Shown: piece by piece, positions 53,363 to 64,000 of the stretch | How the letters are laid out: each line of letters opens with the position of its first letter | Numbering within the stretch: the stretch's first letter is position 1 | DNA from: Mycolicibacterium psychrotolerans | GTDB taxonomy: Bacteria; Actinomycetota; Actinomycetes; Mycobacteriales; Mycobacteriaceae | Length of the DNA: 64,000 bases | Assembly: GCF_010729305.1 (NCBI RefSeq) | Contig: NZ_AP022574.1 | Span: 372,001-436,000 of the forward strand | Direction: 5' to 3' | The notes under the pieces: model-generated | Told to the model about the DNA's origin: nothing | What the model saw: the letters and a program-made list of their open reading frames with translations, nothing else | The model's database searches: none | Position numbers and translations under genes: made by a program

Positions 53363-53899
53363 ATGTCCAGTCGCGACGATCTACTTCGCGCGGCGGCCGA
53401 CTACCTCGGTCGCCGACCGAACGCGACGCAGGACGAGATCGCGGCCGCCGTCGGCGTCAGCCGCGCGACGCTGCACCGGCACTTCTCGGGCCGCGTCGCG
53501 CTGATGGCGGCGCTCGAGGAACTCGCCATCGCCGAGATGGGCACGGTCATCGCCGCCGCCCGGCTCCACGAGGACAGCGCCGCCGAGGCGCTGCGCCGAC
53601 TCGTCACCGCCTGCGAACCGGTGTCGCCGTACCTGGCCCTGCTGTACAGCCAGAGCCAGGAGGATCCGGCCGCCTGCCTCGAGGTGTGGGAGGAGATCGA
53701 CGGCGCGATCACCGACCTCTTCCTGCGGGGACAACGCGACGGCGAGTTCCGGCCCGAGCTGCCCGCGGCGTGGCTGACCGAGGCGTTCTACAGCCTCGTC
53801 ACCGCGACCGACTGGTCGATCCGCGTCGGCCGCGTCGCCGCCCGCGACTTCGGCCGCATCATCACCGACCTCCTTCTGAACGGAGTACGACCCTCATGA
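53363..53899 (+). CDS. TetR-family regulator of the MFS exporter
   Basis: A 178-residue TetR protein with HTH TQDEIAAAVGVSRATLHRHF near 22-41. Its stop overlaps the exporter start (ATGA), so they are one operon, the usual layout for a drug-efflux repressor. The upstream perfect inverted repeat suggests autorepression. Confidence 0.93.
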   Translation: MSSRDDLLRAAADYLGRRPNATQDEIAAAVGVSRATLHRHFSGRVALMAALEELAIAEMGTVIAAARLHEDSAAEALRRLVTACEPVSPYLALLYSQSQEDPAACLEVWEEIDGAITDLFLRGQRDGEFRPELPAAWLTEAFYSLVTATDWSIRVGRVAARDFGRIITDLLLNGVRPS

Positions 53900-55485
53900 C
53901 CCGCCGTTGGTTCGCTCTCGGCGTCCTCACCCTTGCCGTCCTGCTCATCGGCGTCGACGGCACCGTGCTGGCGCTGGCGACACCGTTCATCAGCGCCGAC
54001 CTCGGCGCCACCGGCACGCAGATCCTCTGGATCGGCGACATCTACTCGTTCGTGCTGGCGGCGCTGCTGATCAGCATGGGCAGCCTCGGCGACCGCATCG
54101 GCCACAAGAAGCTGTTGCTCTGCGGCGCAACGGCTTTCGCCGCCTTCTCGGTGTTCACCGCCTACTCGACGAGCCCGCAGATGCTGATCGGCACGCGCGC
54201 GCTGCTCGGCATGGCCGGCGCGACGCTGGCCCCGGCCACGCTCGCGCTGATCCGCGGGATCTTCGCCGACCAGCGGCAGCGCAGCATCGCCGTCGGCATC
54301 TGGGCGTCGGCATTCTCGGCCGGCGCCGCACTGGGCCCCGTGGTCGGCGGCGTGCTGCTCGAACACTTCTGGTGGGGATCGGTGTTCCTGATCAACATCC
54401 CGGTGATGGTGGTCCTCGTGGTCGGCGGCATCGTGCTGCTGCCCGAGCACCGCGACCCGCAGCCGGGTCCCTGGGATCTGCCCAGCGTGGCGCTGTCCAT
54501 GGTCGGCATGATCGGCGTGGTCTACGCGATCAAGGAGGGCTTCGCCGGCCTGAGCCACGGCATCGGCGGGGACGTGGTGATCGCCGGGGTGCTCGGCGCC
54601 GCGGCGCTGACGCTGTTCGTGCGGCGGCAGCTGCGGCTGCCGCACCCGCTGATCGACGTGCGGCTGTTCGCCAACCCGCGGTTCTCCGGCGTGGTCGCCG
54701 CCAACCTGCTCTCGGTGCTCGGCCTGTCCGGGCTGGTGTTCTTCCTGTCCCAGTACTTCCAGCTGGTGCACGGCTACGGGCCGCTGCACGCCGGGCTGGC
54801 GGAGTTGCCCGCCGCGGTGACGGCCACGGTGTTCGGCGTGATCGCCGGCCTGCTCGTGCGTCGCCTCTCCCACCGCCTGGTGTTGACGGTCGGGCTGGCG
54901 CTGGTGGGCGTCGCGATGGCCGGGATGATGGTCTCGCTGCTGGTGTTCACGCCGATCGCGCCGTACCCGCCGCTCGGGATATCGCTCTTCGTCGTCGGAG
55001 TCGGGCTCGGCCTGGCGTTCACCGTAGCCAGCGACGTGATCCTCGCCAGCGTCCCCAGAGAGCGGGCCGGTGCGGCCGCGGCCGTGTCGGAGACGGCCTA
55101 CGAGCTCGGGATGGCGCTCGGCATCGCCGTGCTGGGCTCCATCGTCACCGCGGTCTACCGCACCGTCGTCGTCGCCCCGGGAATCCCCGGCCCGGCGGCC
55201 GCCCAGGCCCGCGACTCGCTGGCCAGCGCCGTGCACGCCGCCGACACCCTGCCTGCGGCGCAGGCCGAGGGCCTGCTCGACGCGGCCCGCACCGCGTTCA
55301 CGCACGGGCTGTCGGTCGCCTCCGGGGTGGGCGCGCTGCTGCTGCTCATCTCGGCGGTCGGGGTCTGGATCCTGCTGTCACCACGCCCGGCCGAGGTCGG
55401 CGTGCTGGCGGATCCAGGTGTGCATCGCGATCCCCGCGGCGACCGCCGCGTTGATGCTCCGTGTGGAGCCGAACTGCGCGATTGA
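53896..55485 (+). CDS. MFS drug-efflux transporter, DHA2 (EmrB/QacA) type
   Basis: A 529-residue protein with about 14 membrane segments. The DHA2 motif C region GPVVGGVLLEHFWW (near 137) and motif A GSLGDRIGHKKLL (near 62) are clear; Asp21 (IGVDGTVL) matches motif D1. The last ~35 codons are hydrophilic and overlap the convergent methyltransferase gene by 108 bases, so this tail may be non-native read-on. Confidence 0.92.
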   Translation: MTRRWFALGVLTLAVLLIGVDGTVLALATPFISADLGATGTQILWIGDIYSFVLAALLISMGSLGDRIGHKKLLLCGATAFAAFSVFTAYSTSPQMLIGTRALLGMAGATLAPATLALIRGIFADQRQRSIAVGIWASAFSAGAALGPVVGGVLLEHFWWGSVFLINIPVMVVLVVGGIVLLPEHRDPQPGPWDLPSVALSMVGMIGVVYAIKEGFAGLSHGIGGDVVIAGVLGAAALTLFVRRQLRLPHPLIDVRLFANPRFSGVVAANLLSVLGLSGLVFFLSQYFQLVHGYGPLHAGLAELPAAVTATVFGVIAGLLVRRLSHRLVLTVGLALVGVAMAGMMVSLLVFTPIAPYPPLGISLFVVGVGLGLAFTVASDVILASVPRERAGAAAAVSETAYELGMALGIAVLGSIVTAVYRTVVVAPGIPGPAAAQARDSLASAVHAADTLPAAQAEGLLDAARTAFTHGLSVASGVGALLLLISAVGVWILLSPRPAEVGVLADPGVHRDPRGDRRVDAPCGAELRD

Positions 55486-56022
55486 CACCGTCAGCGCGGC
55501 ACCGGCCCTGGCGTCGTCGGTGATGCCGGGCCCCTCCTGGCCGAAGACCAGCAACGCCTCGCGCGGCAGCGTCACCTCCTCGATCCGGGCGGCGCCGGGC
55601 ACGTTGTCGACCGCCACCACGGTCAGCCCCTCCCGGGCCGCGGCGTCGAGCAGCGCCGCGGTGCTGTCGTGGTGACGCAGCCGCTGGTAGCGGTCGGTCA
55701 CCATGGCGCCGCGGCGGTTCCAGCGCCGCCGCCCCACGATGTGCACGGTGTGTACCGCGAAGGCGTTGGCGGTGCGCACCACGCCGCCGATGTTGGCGTC
55801 GTTGCCGAAGTTCTCGATCGCGATGTGCAGCGGATGCCTGCGCTCGTCGATGTCGGCGACGATCGCCTCGCGGGTCCAGTACCGGTAGGCGTCGACGACG
55901 TTGCGGGTGTCGCCGTCGCGCAACAGCTCCGGGTCGAAACGGGCGTCGGCGGGCAGCGGACCCGGCCACGGCCCGACGCCCGGACCGTCCCCCCACTCGG
56001 TGGGGCCGGGCTCGTCGGTCAT
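55378..56022 (-). CDS. TrmH/SpoU-family RNA methyltransferase
   Basis: A 214-residue SPOUT methyltransferase. The SpoU motifs are in order: ENFGNDANIGGVVRTANAF near 70-88 (motif 1), LLVFGQEGPGI near 152 (motif 2) and SINAAVAAGIAMH near 190 (motif 3), forming the SAM knot. It likely 2'-O-methylates tRNA or rRNA; the site is unknown. The ATG overlaps the stop of the lipoprotein gene. Confidence 0.92.
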   Translation of the reverse strand: MTDEPGPTEWGDGPGVGPWPGPLPADARFDPELLRDGDTRNVVDAYRYWTREAIVADIDERRHPLHIAIENFGNDANIGGVVRTANAFAVHTVHIVGRRRWNRRGAMVTDRYQRLRHHDSTAALLDAAAREGLTVVAVDNVPGAARIEEVTLPREALLVFGQEGPGITDDARAGAALTVSIAQFGSTRSINAAVAAGIAMHTWIRQHADLGRAW

Positions 56023-56909
56023 CAGCGCGTCCACAGCACGGCGTGGGTGCCCACCACCGACACCGTGGCGTACAGCAGCGCCTGGTTGATCTCGCCCTGT
56101 GTGCACAGCGAAGCCCGGACCTGCACGCCCTCCCGCGACGCCTCGGGCAGCACCAGCAGCGAGGCGCCGTAGACGCTGCAGGCGTGACTGAGTCCCCGGC
56201 CAGGCAGCGTCGGGGCGGCCACCACCATCAGCGGACCGCCCCGCGCGGCGGAGTCGTCCCGGTAGCGGGCCGCCAGTCCGCTGATGTCGAGACCGATCAG
56301 CATGTAGCCCTTGCCCGAGAAAGCCTCGGGATCGCCCAGCGCGGTCGGGTCCAGCGCGGTGCCGTCGGCCCGGAACGCGTCCAGGCTGGTGGCCTTGATG
56401 CTCAGCCCGGTGTCGTTGGCGTTGATCTGCGGCAGGCCGATCGGGAAGGCCGCCGGGTAAGCGATCGTCGTGCCCGGCATGCGGTCGCGGGGCGAGTAGG
56501 CGTACACGCCGCGCACCTGAGCTTGGTCCCGGAACGGGCCGATGCACACCGTGCCGGACATCCGGTCCGGCGTCGGGGCCGAAAGAGGTTGCAGCGCAAG
56601 AGTTGTGACGTCCTCGCAGCCGCCGAGCGCATTCGCCTCGACAGGGTGGTCGAGTGCGCCGTAGAGGCCGAAGCGGATGTCGGAGGGCTTGGCGTGCGCC
56701 CCGCCCTGCTGCGACGGTGCGGCGTCGACGTCGATGAGCACGTAGTCGGCGTCGAACCGCAGGTTGGCCACCGACATGTTCCACCCGAGGGTGGCCAGCG
56801 ATTCTCCGATCGCCGCGGTCGCGGCCGAGTACACGTCGTCGTCTGCAGGCTCACCCGAGCAGGAGGTGGCGGTCAGCACGAGCGCCAGCAGGATCGCGAT
56901 CAGCCGCAC
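56022..56909 (-). CDS. putative lipoprotein
   Basis: A 295-residue protein with a lipoprotein signal peptide (MRLIAILLALVLTATSC, Cys17). The mature part is soluble, with several Cys that could pair, and no motif I recognise. It is translated with the downstream methyltransferase (TGATG junction). Confidence 0.8.
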   Translation of the reverse strand: MRLIAILLALVLTATSCSGEPADDDVYSAATAAIGESLATLGWNMSVANLRFDADYVLIDVDAAPSQQGGAHAKPSDIRFGLYGALDHPVEANALGGCEDVTTLALQPLSAPTPDRMSGTVCIGPFRDQAQVRGVYAYSPRDRMPGTTIAYPAAFPIGLPQINANDTGLSIKATSLDAFRADGTALDPTALGDPEAFSGKGYMLIGLDISGLAARYRDDSAARGGPLMVVAAPTLPGRGLSHACSVYGASLLVLPEASREGVQVRASLCTQGEINQALLYATVSVVGTHAVLWTR

Positions 56910-56915
56910 GGTGTC

Positions 56916-57692
56916 TCAGGTCCGGCCACGGCCCTTGCCCACGACTCTGGTCAGCGCGCGCACGACATTGCGCGGCACCAGGCGACCCCCGGTGGTCAGC
57001 GCCTTGTACTGCAGGCCGGGGATGATGACGACCCGGCCCTTGGCCATGTCGGCCATCGTCTCGCGGACCACGTCGTCGACGTCGAGCCACAGGAACGACG
57101 CGGTCCCGGCCATGTCGATGCCGGCGCGCGCGTGGAACTCGGTGCGAACGAAGCCGGGACAGAGCGCGTGAACCCCCACGCCGGTGCCGCCCAGCCCGTT
57201 GGCCAGTCCCTCGGAGAACGACACCACCCACGCCTTGGACGCCGAGTACGTCGAGCCGCGCCCGGGCAGCAGGCCCGCGACGCTGGCCACATTGAGCACC
57301 GTGCCCTCTCCGGCGGCGAGCATGGCGGGCAGCGCGGCATGGGTGAGCGCCATGACGGCGGTGACGTTGACGTCGAGCTGGGCCTGCAGCTGTTCGTAGG
57401 GTGCCGACCAGAACTCTCCGGCGGTGCCGAAGCCGGCGTTGTTGACCAGCACCCGCACCCCGGCGCGCAGCCGCGCGGCAACCGCCTCCCGGTCGGCGGA
57501 CTCGGACAGGTCCGCGCGGATCACCTCGACCCGGGCGCCCTGTTCGTCGCGCAGTTCGGCGGCGAGGCGCTCCAGCCGGCTGACGTCACGGGCCACCAGC
57601 ACCAGGTCGTAGCCGTCGACGGCGTAGCGGCGCGCGAAGCCCTCACCGATCCCGGACGTCGGTCCGGTGATCAGAGCGACGGGGCGAGACAT
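56916..57692 (-). CDS. short-chain dehydrogenase/reductase
   Basis: A 258-residue SDR: TGPTSGIGEGF at 9-19, NNAGFGTAGEFW near 88, and the Y-x-x-x-K as TYSASK near 150. It belongs to the DltE-like branch that ends with a partly hydrophobic C-terminus (PRNVVRALTR). Substrate unknown. It ends 6 bases before the lipoprotein start. Confidence 0.93.
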   Translation of the reverse strand: MSRPVALITGPTSGIGEGFARRYAVDGYDLVLVARDVSRLERLAAELRDEQGARVEVIRADLSESADREAVAARLRAGVRVLVNNAGFGTAGEFWSAPYEQLQAQLDVNVTAVMALTHAALPAMLAAGEGTVLNVASVAGLLPGRGSTYSASKAWVVSFSEGLANGLGGTGVGVHALCPGFVRTEFHARAGIDMAGTASFLWLDVDDVVRETMADMAKGRVVIIPGLQYKALTTGGRLVPRNVVRALTRVVGKGRGRT

Positions 57693-57706
57693 GCCCCAGA
57701 GAATAC

Positions 57707-58516
57707 TTATCGCTGATAGTTCGGCGATTGCCGCCCGTTGCGGGGGGCCGGCGGGACCGGCTGCACCGGCGGCTGGGGGCGGCGCTGCGGGCTGTGCCGA
57801 CCCGATTCGGGCGGGGGCGGCGCGTCGCCGCGATGGGCCGGGGCCGGGGTGAGCGGGCGACTCGGGGAGCCGCTGCGCCGCGCGACGGGCTGACCGGTGG
57901 CCGCGGACGGCAACGGCGGGAGCACGCGCAGCAGGTCGTTGAACTGGCGCACGGTGCGCAACCCCTCGTCCCACTGGGCGCGGGTGCTGGTCACGGGCAT
58001 GCTGATCAGCGTCCAGTTCTGCTCGTTCCACATGATCTCCGCGCAGTCCGGGGCGGTGTGGGCGAACGTCACCATCCGGCGGTCGCAGGCGCGGCGGGCA
58101 GCGTCGAGGTTGGTGGAGTACACCATCCGGGGCCCGATCGCGCCGAGCAGCCAGATGTCGCTCTCGCGGGGCTCCTTGATGCCCTTGAGCCGCATGTCCA
58201 CCACGACGTTGGTGCCGACCTTGCGATGCAGCGCGATCACGGTGGCGACGTCTTCGAGGTCGAAGATGAACACGGCCTCGCCGCGGATCTGTCCGAGCAC
58301 CACGTTCTTGGCGGTCACGTTGCCGACGGTGGACATCACGCCGCGTTTCCAGCGCGTGAGAATGTCGGCGGATTCCTGCTCGTAGTCGAATCCGTGCGAC
58401 TTCGCCCACGACTTGCGGCGCCGGCCCAGACCGCGGCGGCGGTCGTGGTCGACGTACAGAAGTACCGCCGCACCCACGAAGCAGAGTGCGGACAGCGTGA
58501 ACCAGAGCGGAACCAT
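57707..58516 (-). CDS. membrane-anchored protein, Rv0383c-like
   Basis: A 269-residue protein with one N-terminal membrane helix (about 3-21), a cytoplasmic alpha+beta domain (about 30-200) and a Pro/Arg-rich disordered tail. The same gene lies next to clpB in M. tuberculosis (Rv0383c). Function unknown. Confidence 0.85.
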   Translation of the reverse strand: MVPLWFTLSALCFVGAAVLLYVDHDRRRGLGRRRKSWAKSHGFDYEQESADILTRWKRGVMSTVGNVTAKNVVLGQIRGEAVFIFDLEDVATVIALHRKVGTNVVVDMRLKGIKEPRESDIWLLGAIGPRMVYSTNLDAARRACDRRMVTFAHTAPDCAEIMWNEQNWTLISMPVTSTRAQWDEGLRTVRQFNDLLRVLPPLPSAATGQPVARRSGSPSRPLTPAPAHRGDAPPPPESGRHSPQRRPQPPVQPVPPAPRNGRQSPNYQR

Positions 58517-58624
58517 TGCGTTCAGAGTATCCGCTTCCGACGGTCCGGTCCGAATCCGAATGGGTCACAACCCGGTCACCTTCTCCGGGATCTCCCGTCG
58601 GCGCTGGCCACGCATACTGACCGG

Positions 58625-59296
58625 ATGACCGACCTGTCGGGTAAGGCCTACCTCGTCGTGGGGGCGAGCGGCGCGCTCGGATCGCTCATCGCGCGGTTGC
58701 TGGCGGACCGCGGCGCGGACCTGACGGTGACGGGTCGCTCCGCCGACGCGCTGGCCGCGATCGGCGACGTCCATGCCGTGACCGCCGATCTGCGCGACCC
58801 CGACGCCGGGCGGACCGTCGTTGAAGCGGCCCGCGAGAAGCACGGCCGGCTCGACGGGGTGGTCATCGCGGCGGGGGTGGTCGCGTTCGGACCGCTCACC
58901 GACATCGACGACGACACCGTCGACGACCTGGTGCTTGTCGATTTCCTGGCGCCGCTGCGGGTGCTGCGCGCCGCGCTGCCGGTGCTCGAGCCGGGCGGGG
59001 TGATCCTCGGCATCAGCGCGGTCGTCGCGGAGAAGCCGATGCCGAACATGGCGGTGTATTCCGCGGTCAAGGCGGCGACGGCGGCGCTGTTCACCGCCGC
59101 GCGCACCGAGGCGCGACGGCGCAGGATCCGCGTCGTCGACGTGCGGCCGCCGCACACCGAGACGGGCCTGGCGGGCCGGGCCATCGCCGGTGATCCGCCG
59201 CGCCTTCCGACGGGCCTGGACCCCGACGCGGTCGCCGAGCGCATCGTCGCGGCGCTGCTCGGCAGCGAGACCGAGCTCGCCAGCACCGACTTCTGA
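58625..59296 (+). CDS. short-chain dehydrogenase/reductase
   Basis: A 223-residue SDR with VVGASGALGS at 11-20 and YSAVKAATAAL near 142 (Y-x-x-x-K). The usual NNAG reads VIAAGVVAFG. It ends convergently toward clpB with a strong hairpin between them. Confidence 0.92.
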   Translation: MTDLSGKAYLVVGASGALGSLIARLLADRGADLTVTGRSADALAAIGDVHAVTADLRDPDAGRTVVEAAREKHGRLDGVVIAAGVVAFGPLTDIDDDTVDDLVLVDFLAPLRVLRAALPVLEPGGVILGISAVVAEKPMPNMAVYSAVKAATAALFTAARTEARRRRIRVVDVRPPHTETGLAGRAIAGDPPRLPTGLDPDAVAERIVAALLGSETELASTDF

Positions 59297-59303
59297 CTTC
59301 CGC

Positions 59304-59361
59304 CGAGCAGACACAAACTCGCGCGCTTTCCGCAGAAAACGCGCGAGTTCGTGTCTGCTCG
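59304..59361. terminator. long hairpin between convergent SDR and clpB genes
   Basis: Arms of 22 bases (59304-59325 and 59340-59361) pair with one mismatch around a 14-base loop; the left arm starts CGAGCAGACACAAACTCGCG. It sits exactly between the stops of the convergent genes, so it probably ends transcription from both sides. Similar palindromes are repeated in mycobacterial intergenic DNA. Confidence 0.8.
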
Positions 59362-59371
59362 CGGTCGGAAC

Positions 59372-61918
<2,547 letters not shown>

Positions 61919-61983
61919 GACACCTCACTTTCATGTCCGATGGGCCGCAGAAAGTGGCCCGTCAAATGCTTGTCCGCTTCTAC

Positions 61984-62016
61984 AACGTCATCAATCTTGA
62001 GTCTGTTCCGCTCAAC
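61984..62016 (-). promoter_or_regulatory. HAIR element and SigH-like promoter of clpB
   Basis: CTTGAGT-N7-GCTCAAC at 61996-62016 matches the HspR HAIR consensus CTTGAGT-N7-ACTCAAG at 12 of 14 fixed positions. On the minus strand the same stretch gives GGAACA-N16-CGTT, close to the SigH promoter consensus. HspR and SigH control of clpB is established in M. tuberculosis. Confidence 0.75.
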
Positions 62017-62065
62017 TTTAACTTTTTTGCGTCGGTCGCACTAGGGACCAACGGCACCGCAAAGG

Positions 62066-62452
62066 TCAACGGCGGAAAACCACCCACCGCAGCGCGCAGT
62101 ACATGAAGACGGCCTCGCACGCCCCGGCTGCCATCCGGGCCACCCGGTAGTCCACGCCGAGAACGTTCAGCGCGGTCGAGAGCGCCAGGATGAAGGCCAG
62201 GTAGTTGACGATCACCACGGCGAGAAAGACGGCGACCTGCGGACCGACCGGCGCGTGCGACCGGAAGTTCAGGGTCCGGTTCAGGACGTAGCTCAACGCG
62301 AACGCACAGCCGTACGCGAGGGTGACCGCGACCGGATAGGGCGCTCCGACCGCGCCGTGCAGCACGGTCAGCAGCGCCAGGTCGACACCGAACGTGAACC
62401 CGTTGATCAGGCCGAAGCCCACCAGCGTCGGGGGGATCGACACATCGGTCAC
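62066..62452 (-). CDS. GtrA-like membrane protein
   Basis: A 128-residue protein with four membrane segments and the GtrA entry GFGLINGFTFGVDLALL and later YVLNRTLNFRS. GtrA proteins help polyprenyl-linked sugar transfer across the membrane. Start GTG 62452; a GTG three codons later is also possible. Confidence 0.88.
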   Translation of the reverse strand: MTDVSIPPTLVGFGLINGFTFGVDLALLTVLHGAVGAPYPVAVTLAYGCAFALSYVLNRTLNFRSHAPVGPQVAVFLAVVIVNYLAFILALSTALNVLGVDYRVARMAAGACEAVFMYCALRWVVFRR

Positions 62453-62496
62453 GGTCCCGCGCGCAGGTGTCGGGCCCGTGACCGCCGGACCAACGC

Positions 62497-62850
62497 TCAG
62501 TAGCGGACCCGGAACCCGCCGATGAGCGTGACCGCGTTGCCGTCGGGATCGGTCAGCGCCGAGAGCCGAACGCCCTTGTTGGCGTCGGTGATTGCGCCGG
62601 GATCCAGACCGCGGTCGCCCAGCGCGGCAAGGTGGCCTTCGAGATCGTCGACGGCGAGGTTGAGCAGGCCCGAGCCGGCGCGGGCCTCGTCGTGGAAGAC
62701 CTGCACCCACGCGCCGGGCAGCACCTGCCACTCGACCAGCGACGGCATCGGGTTGTTGTCCTCGGGGCGGCCGAACAGCGACGCGTACCACTGCCGGCTG
62801 GTCGCGATGTCGGAGACCGGCACGACGGCAAGAAGGTGGTTGATCGACAT
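62497..62850 (-). CDS. VOC-family (glyoxalase/bleomycin-resistance) protein
   Basis: A 117-residue single VOC domain: MSINHLLAVVPVSDI, WQVLPGAWVQVFHDE, LSALTDPDGNAVTLIGG. Only some metal-site residues are recognisable. An ATG 11 codons upstream (62883) overlaps the previous gene's stop as ATGA and is an equally possible start. Confidence 0.87.
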   Translation of the reverse strand: MSINHLLAVVPVSDIATSRQWYASLFGRPEDNNPMPSLVEWQVLPGAWVQVFHDEARAGSGLLNLAVDDLEGHLAALGDRGLDPGAITDANKGVRLSALTDPDGNAVTLIGGFRVRY

Positions 62851-62879
62851 ACCGTTCCGACCTGGTCGGCCGTGCGGAC

Positions 62880-63851
62880 TCATCGTAAGTCCCCGTAATC
62901 CCAGAACTGCAGCTCGTGCACGGTGGCGAACAACGCCAGCGTCACGGCATAGGCGACGAGGATCGCGGCGGCGCCGGCCAGGCCGACCCGGGCGCCCGCC
63001 CCGTCCACCGGATCCAGCCAGCGGTGGAAGGGCCGCGACGCCGCGGGCATCAGCCACCACTGCATCAGGGTGACGCTCACGATCTGGCTGATCCACAACC
63101 CCAGCCACGGTTGCGCGCCCAGATGGTCGACGACAGGGCCCAGGAACCGCGACATCAGCATCACCGTCGGGTACAGCACGGCGAGCACGAGCATCGCCGA
63201 CTTCCAGTTGGGTGTCATCAGCGTGCGGCCGTCCCGCACCCGCACCGTGGTGCCGAACGGCGTGGTTCCGGAGACGATGTCGAAGTCTCTGCTCAGAGTT
63301 TCGCGCAGGTTCTCCAGTGCCGCGCCCCGCTCGTCGGACCCGATCCAGCGCGCCAGCTGCGCACCGGTGCGGAACCGCACCATCGACGTCCACTCGCCGT
63401 CCCGATCGGCAGGCAGCAGCACGGTGCCCTGATACCCGGGCTGCGTGGCCGCCGCCGCGCACAGCCGCATCTGCGTGGCGAGGAAGCCGTCCTCCCGGCC
63501 CGCGGCGACCGCATGCCGGAACACCCCGATACCCGCGGTACCCGCACCCTCCTCGCTGAGGATCAGGTCGGTGCACGACTGCCAGAACCCCCGCAGCGCT
63601 CCCTCGCCGAGGATCTCGGCGCGCTGACTGCTGTCGAGCCAGGTGTGCAGCGCGGCCTCGTCCGAGAACGTCACTGCGACAGCGCGATCCAGGGTGGCGG
63701 CACCCGGCGACGCCGTACGTCCGGACAGGTGGCCGGCCCCGACGGCCGCGGATCTCAACAGCTCCTGTGCCCACCGCTCGAACGCCCCGTCGTCACCGCC
63801 GGGATGGAAGACGGTCACCGCTGTCACCGGGCGCGGACCGGGCTGGATCAT
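62880..63851 (-). CDS. ABM-domain protein with C-terminal membrane helices
   Basis: A 323-residue protein with two antibiotic-biosynthesis-monooxygenase-like (ABM) repeats (about 10-95 and 105-200), each with a Phe/Trp-rich beta pattern, and three hydrophobic segments after residue 215. Such ABM-membrane proteins are found in mycobacteria with unknown function. Confidence 0.8.
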   Translation of the reverse strand: MIQPGPRPVTAVTVFHPGGDDGAFERWAQELLRSAAVGAGHLSGRTASPGAATLDRAVAVTFSDEAALHTWLDSSQRAEILGEGALRGFWQSCTDLILSEEGAGTAGIGVFRHAVAAGREDGFLATQMRLCAAAATQPGYQGTVLLPADRDGEWTSMVRFRTGAQLARWIGSDERGAALENLRETLSRDFDIVSGTTPFGTTVRVRDGRTLMTPNWKSAMLVLAVLYPTVMLMSRFLGPVVDHLGAQPWLGLWISQIVSVTLMQWWLMPAASRPFHRWLDPVDGAGARVGLAGAAAILVAYAVTLALFATVHELQFWDYGDLR

Positions 63852-63902
63852 CGACCGACGATACCGGTGGTCCGCAGGGCCCCACCCTGCTACGTTCTGC
63901 CG

Positions 63903-64000
63903 GTGTCGTGGGGACCGATCTTGACCGAGCTCGTGCCGTTGGCACTGGTCGTCGCGCTGTCGCCGCTGTCGATCATCCCCGCGGTCCTGGTGTTGCACAC
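63903..64000 (+). CDS. GAP-family (SfLAP-type) transporter, 5' part only
   Basis: The first 32 codons of a membrane protein cut by the window end: it opens with a hydrophobic helix LVPLALVVALSPLSIIPAV, the entry of the GAP (peptidoglycolipid addressing) protein family. GTG start. Identification rests on this short stretch. Confidence 0.6.
   Translation, partial: MSWGPILTELVPLALVVALSPLSIIPAVLVLH

Overview
This is high-GC actinobacterial DNA, and the gene content points to a rapidly growing mycobacterium (Mycolicibacterium type). Evidence: a glnX-glnH-pknG operon, an F420-dependent glucose-6-phosphate dehydrogenase (fgd1), a 13E12-family DUF222/HNH gene with a mycobacterial LexA box, an IS1081-like element, mycobacterial ClpB with a HAIR/SigH-type upstream region, and gene order that recalls M. 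tuberculosis Rv0357c-Rv0417 in rearranged blocks. The species cannot be named from this window.

Layout. 1-4.6 kb: an ABC ATPase (cut by the window edge), an SGNH hydrolase and the thiamine cluster thiG-thiS-thiO under a TPP riboswitch, with thiE divergent and mutT3 convergent. 4.7-9.3 kb: glnX-glnH-pknG, an amino-acid sensing relay to a kinase. 9.5-18.2 kb: STAS protein, ackA-pta, EEP phosphatase, fgd1 and small enzymes, ending in an ArsR/SRPBCC/DUF899 cluster. 18.2-27.0 kb: the accessory region. A 13E12-family gene is split in two; its 3' part lies at 19.0-19.5 kb and its 5' part at 25.7-27.0 kb. Between them sits a ~6.3 kb island of lower GC with a stand-alone HsdR_N-type nuclease, a lipoprotein, orphan genes, several perfect palindromes and a RelA/SpoT-domain gene that is itself interrupted by an IS1081-like element with a clean 8-bp target duplication. 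Removing the IS in silico rejoins the RelA/SpoT frame; removing the island rejoins the 13E12 frame.

27.1-35.4 kb: SDR, TetR, hydrolase, amidohydrolase, RraB-like protein, metZ with a rhodanese, a divergent purT homologue and MarR. 35.4-40.7 kb: MmpL-like transporter, P450 plus ferredoxin, a membrane protein and a GGDEF gene broken by an in-frame stop. 40.7-49.3 kb: thioesterase, purA, M50 protease, CDF metal exporter, DUF3151, Rv0361-like protein, fba, alcohol dehydrogenase and DedA, close to the M. tuberculosis purA-fba neighbourhood. 49.2-58.6 kb: methionine aminopeptidase, XRE regulator, NhaA-DsbA fusion, GH76, TetR with an MFS exporter, TrmH-type methyltransferase, lipoprotein, SDRs. 58.6-64 kb: clpB with heat-shock control elements, GtrA-like protein, VOC protein, ABM-domain membrane protein and the start of a GAP-family transporter.

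The core is compact: most co-directional genes overlap by 1-17 bases (ATGA/GTGA junctions) and several convergent pairs overlap by tens of bases. I saw no tRNA, rRNA or CRISPR array.
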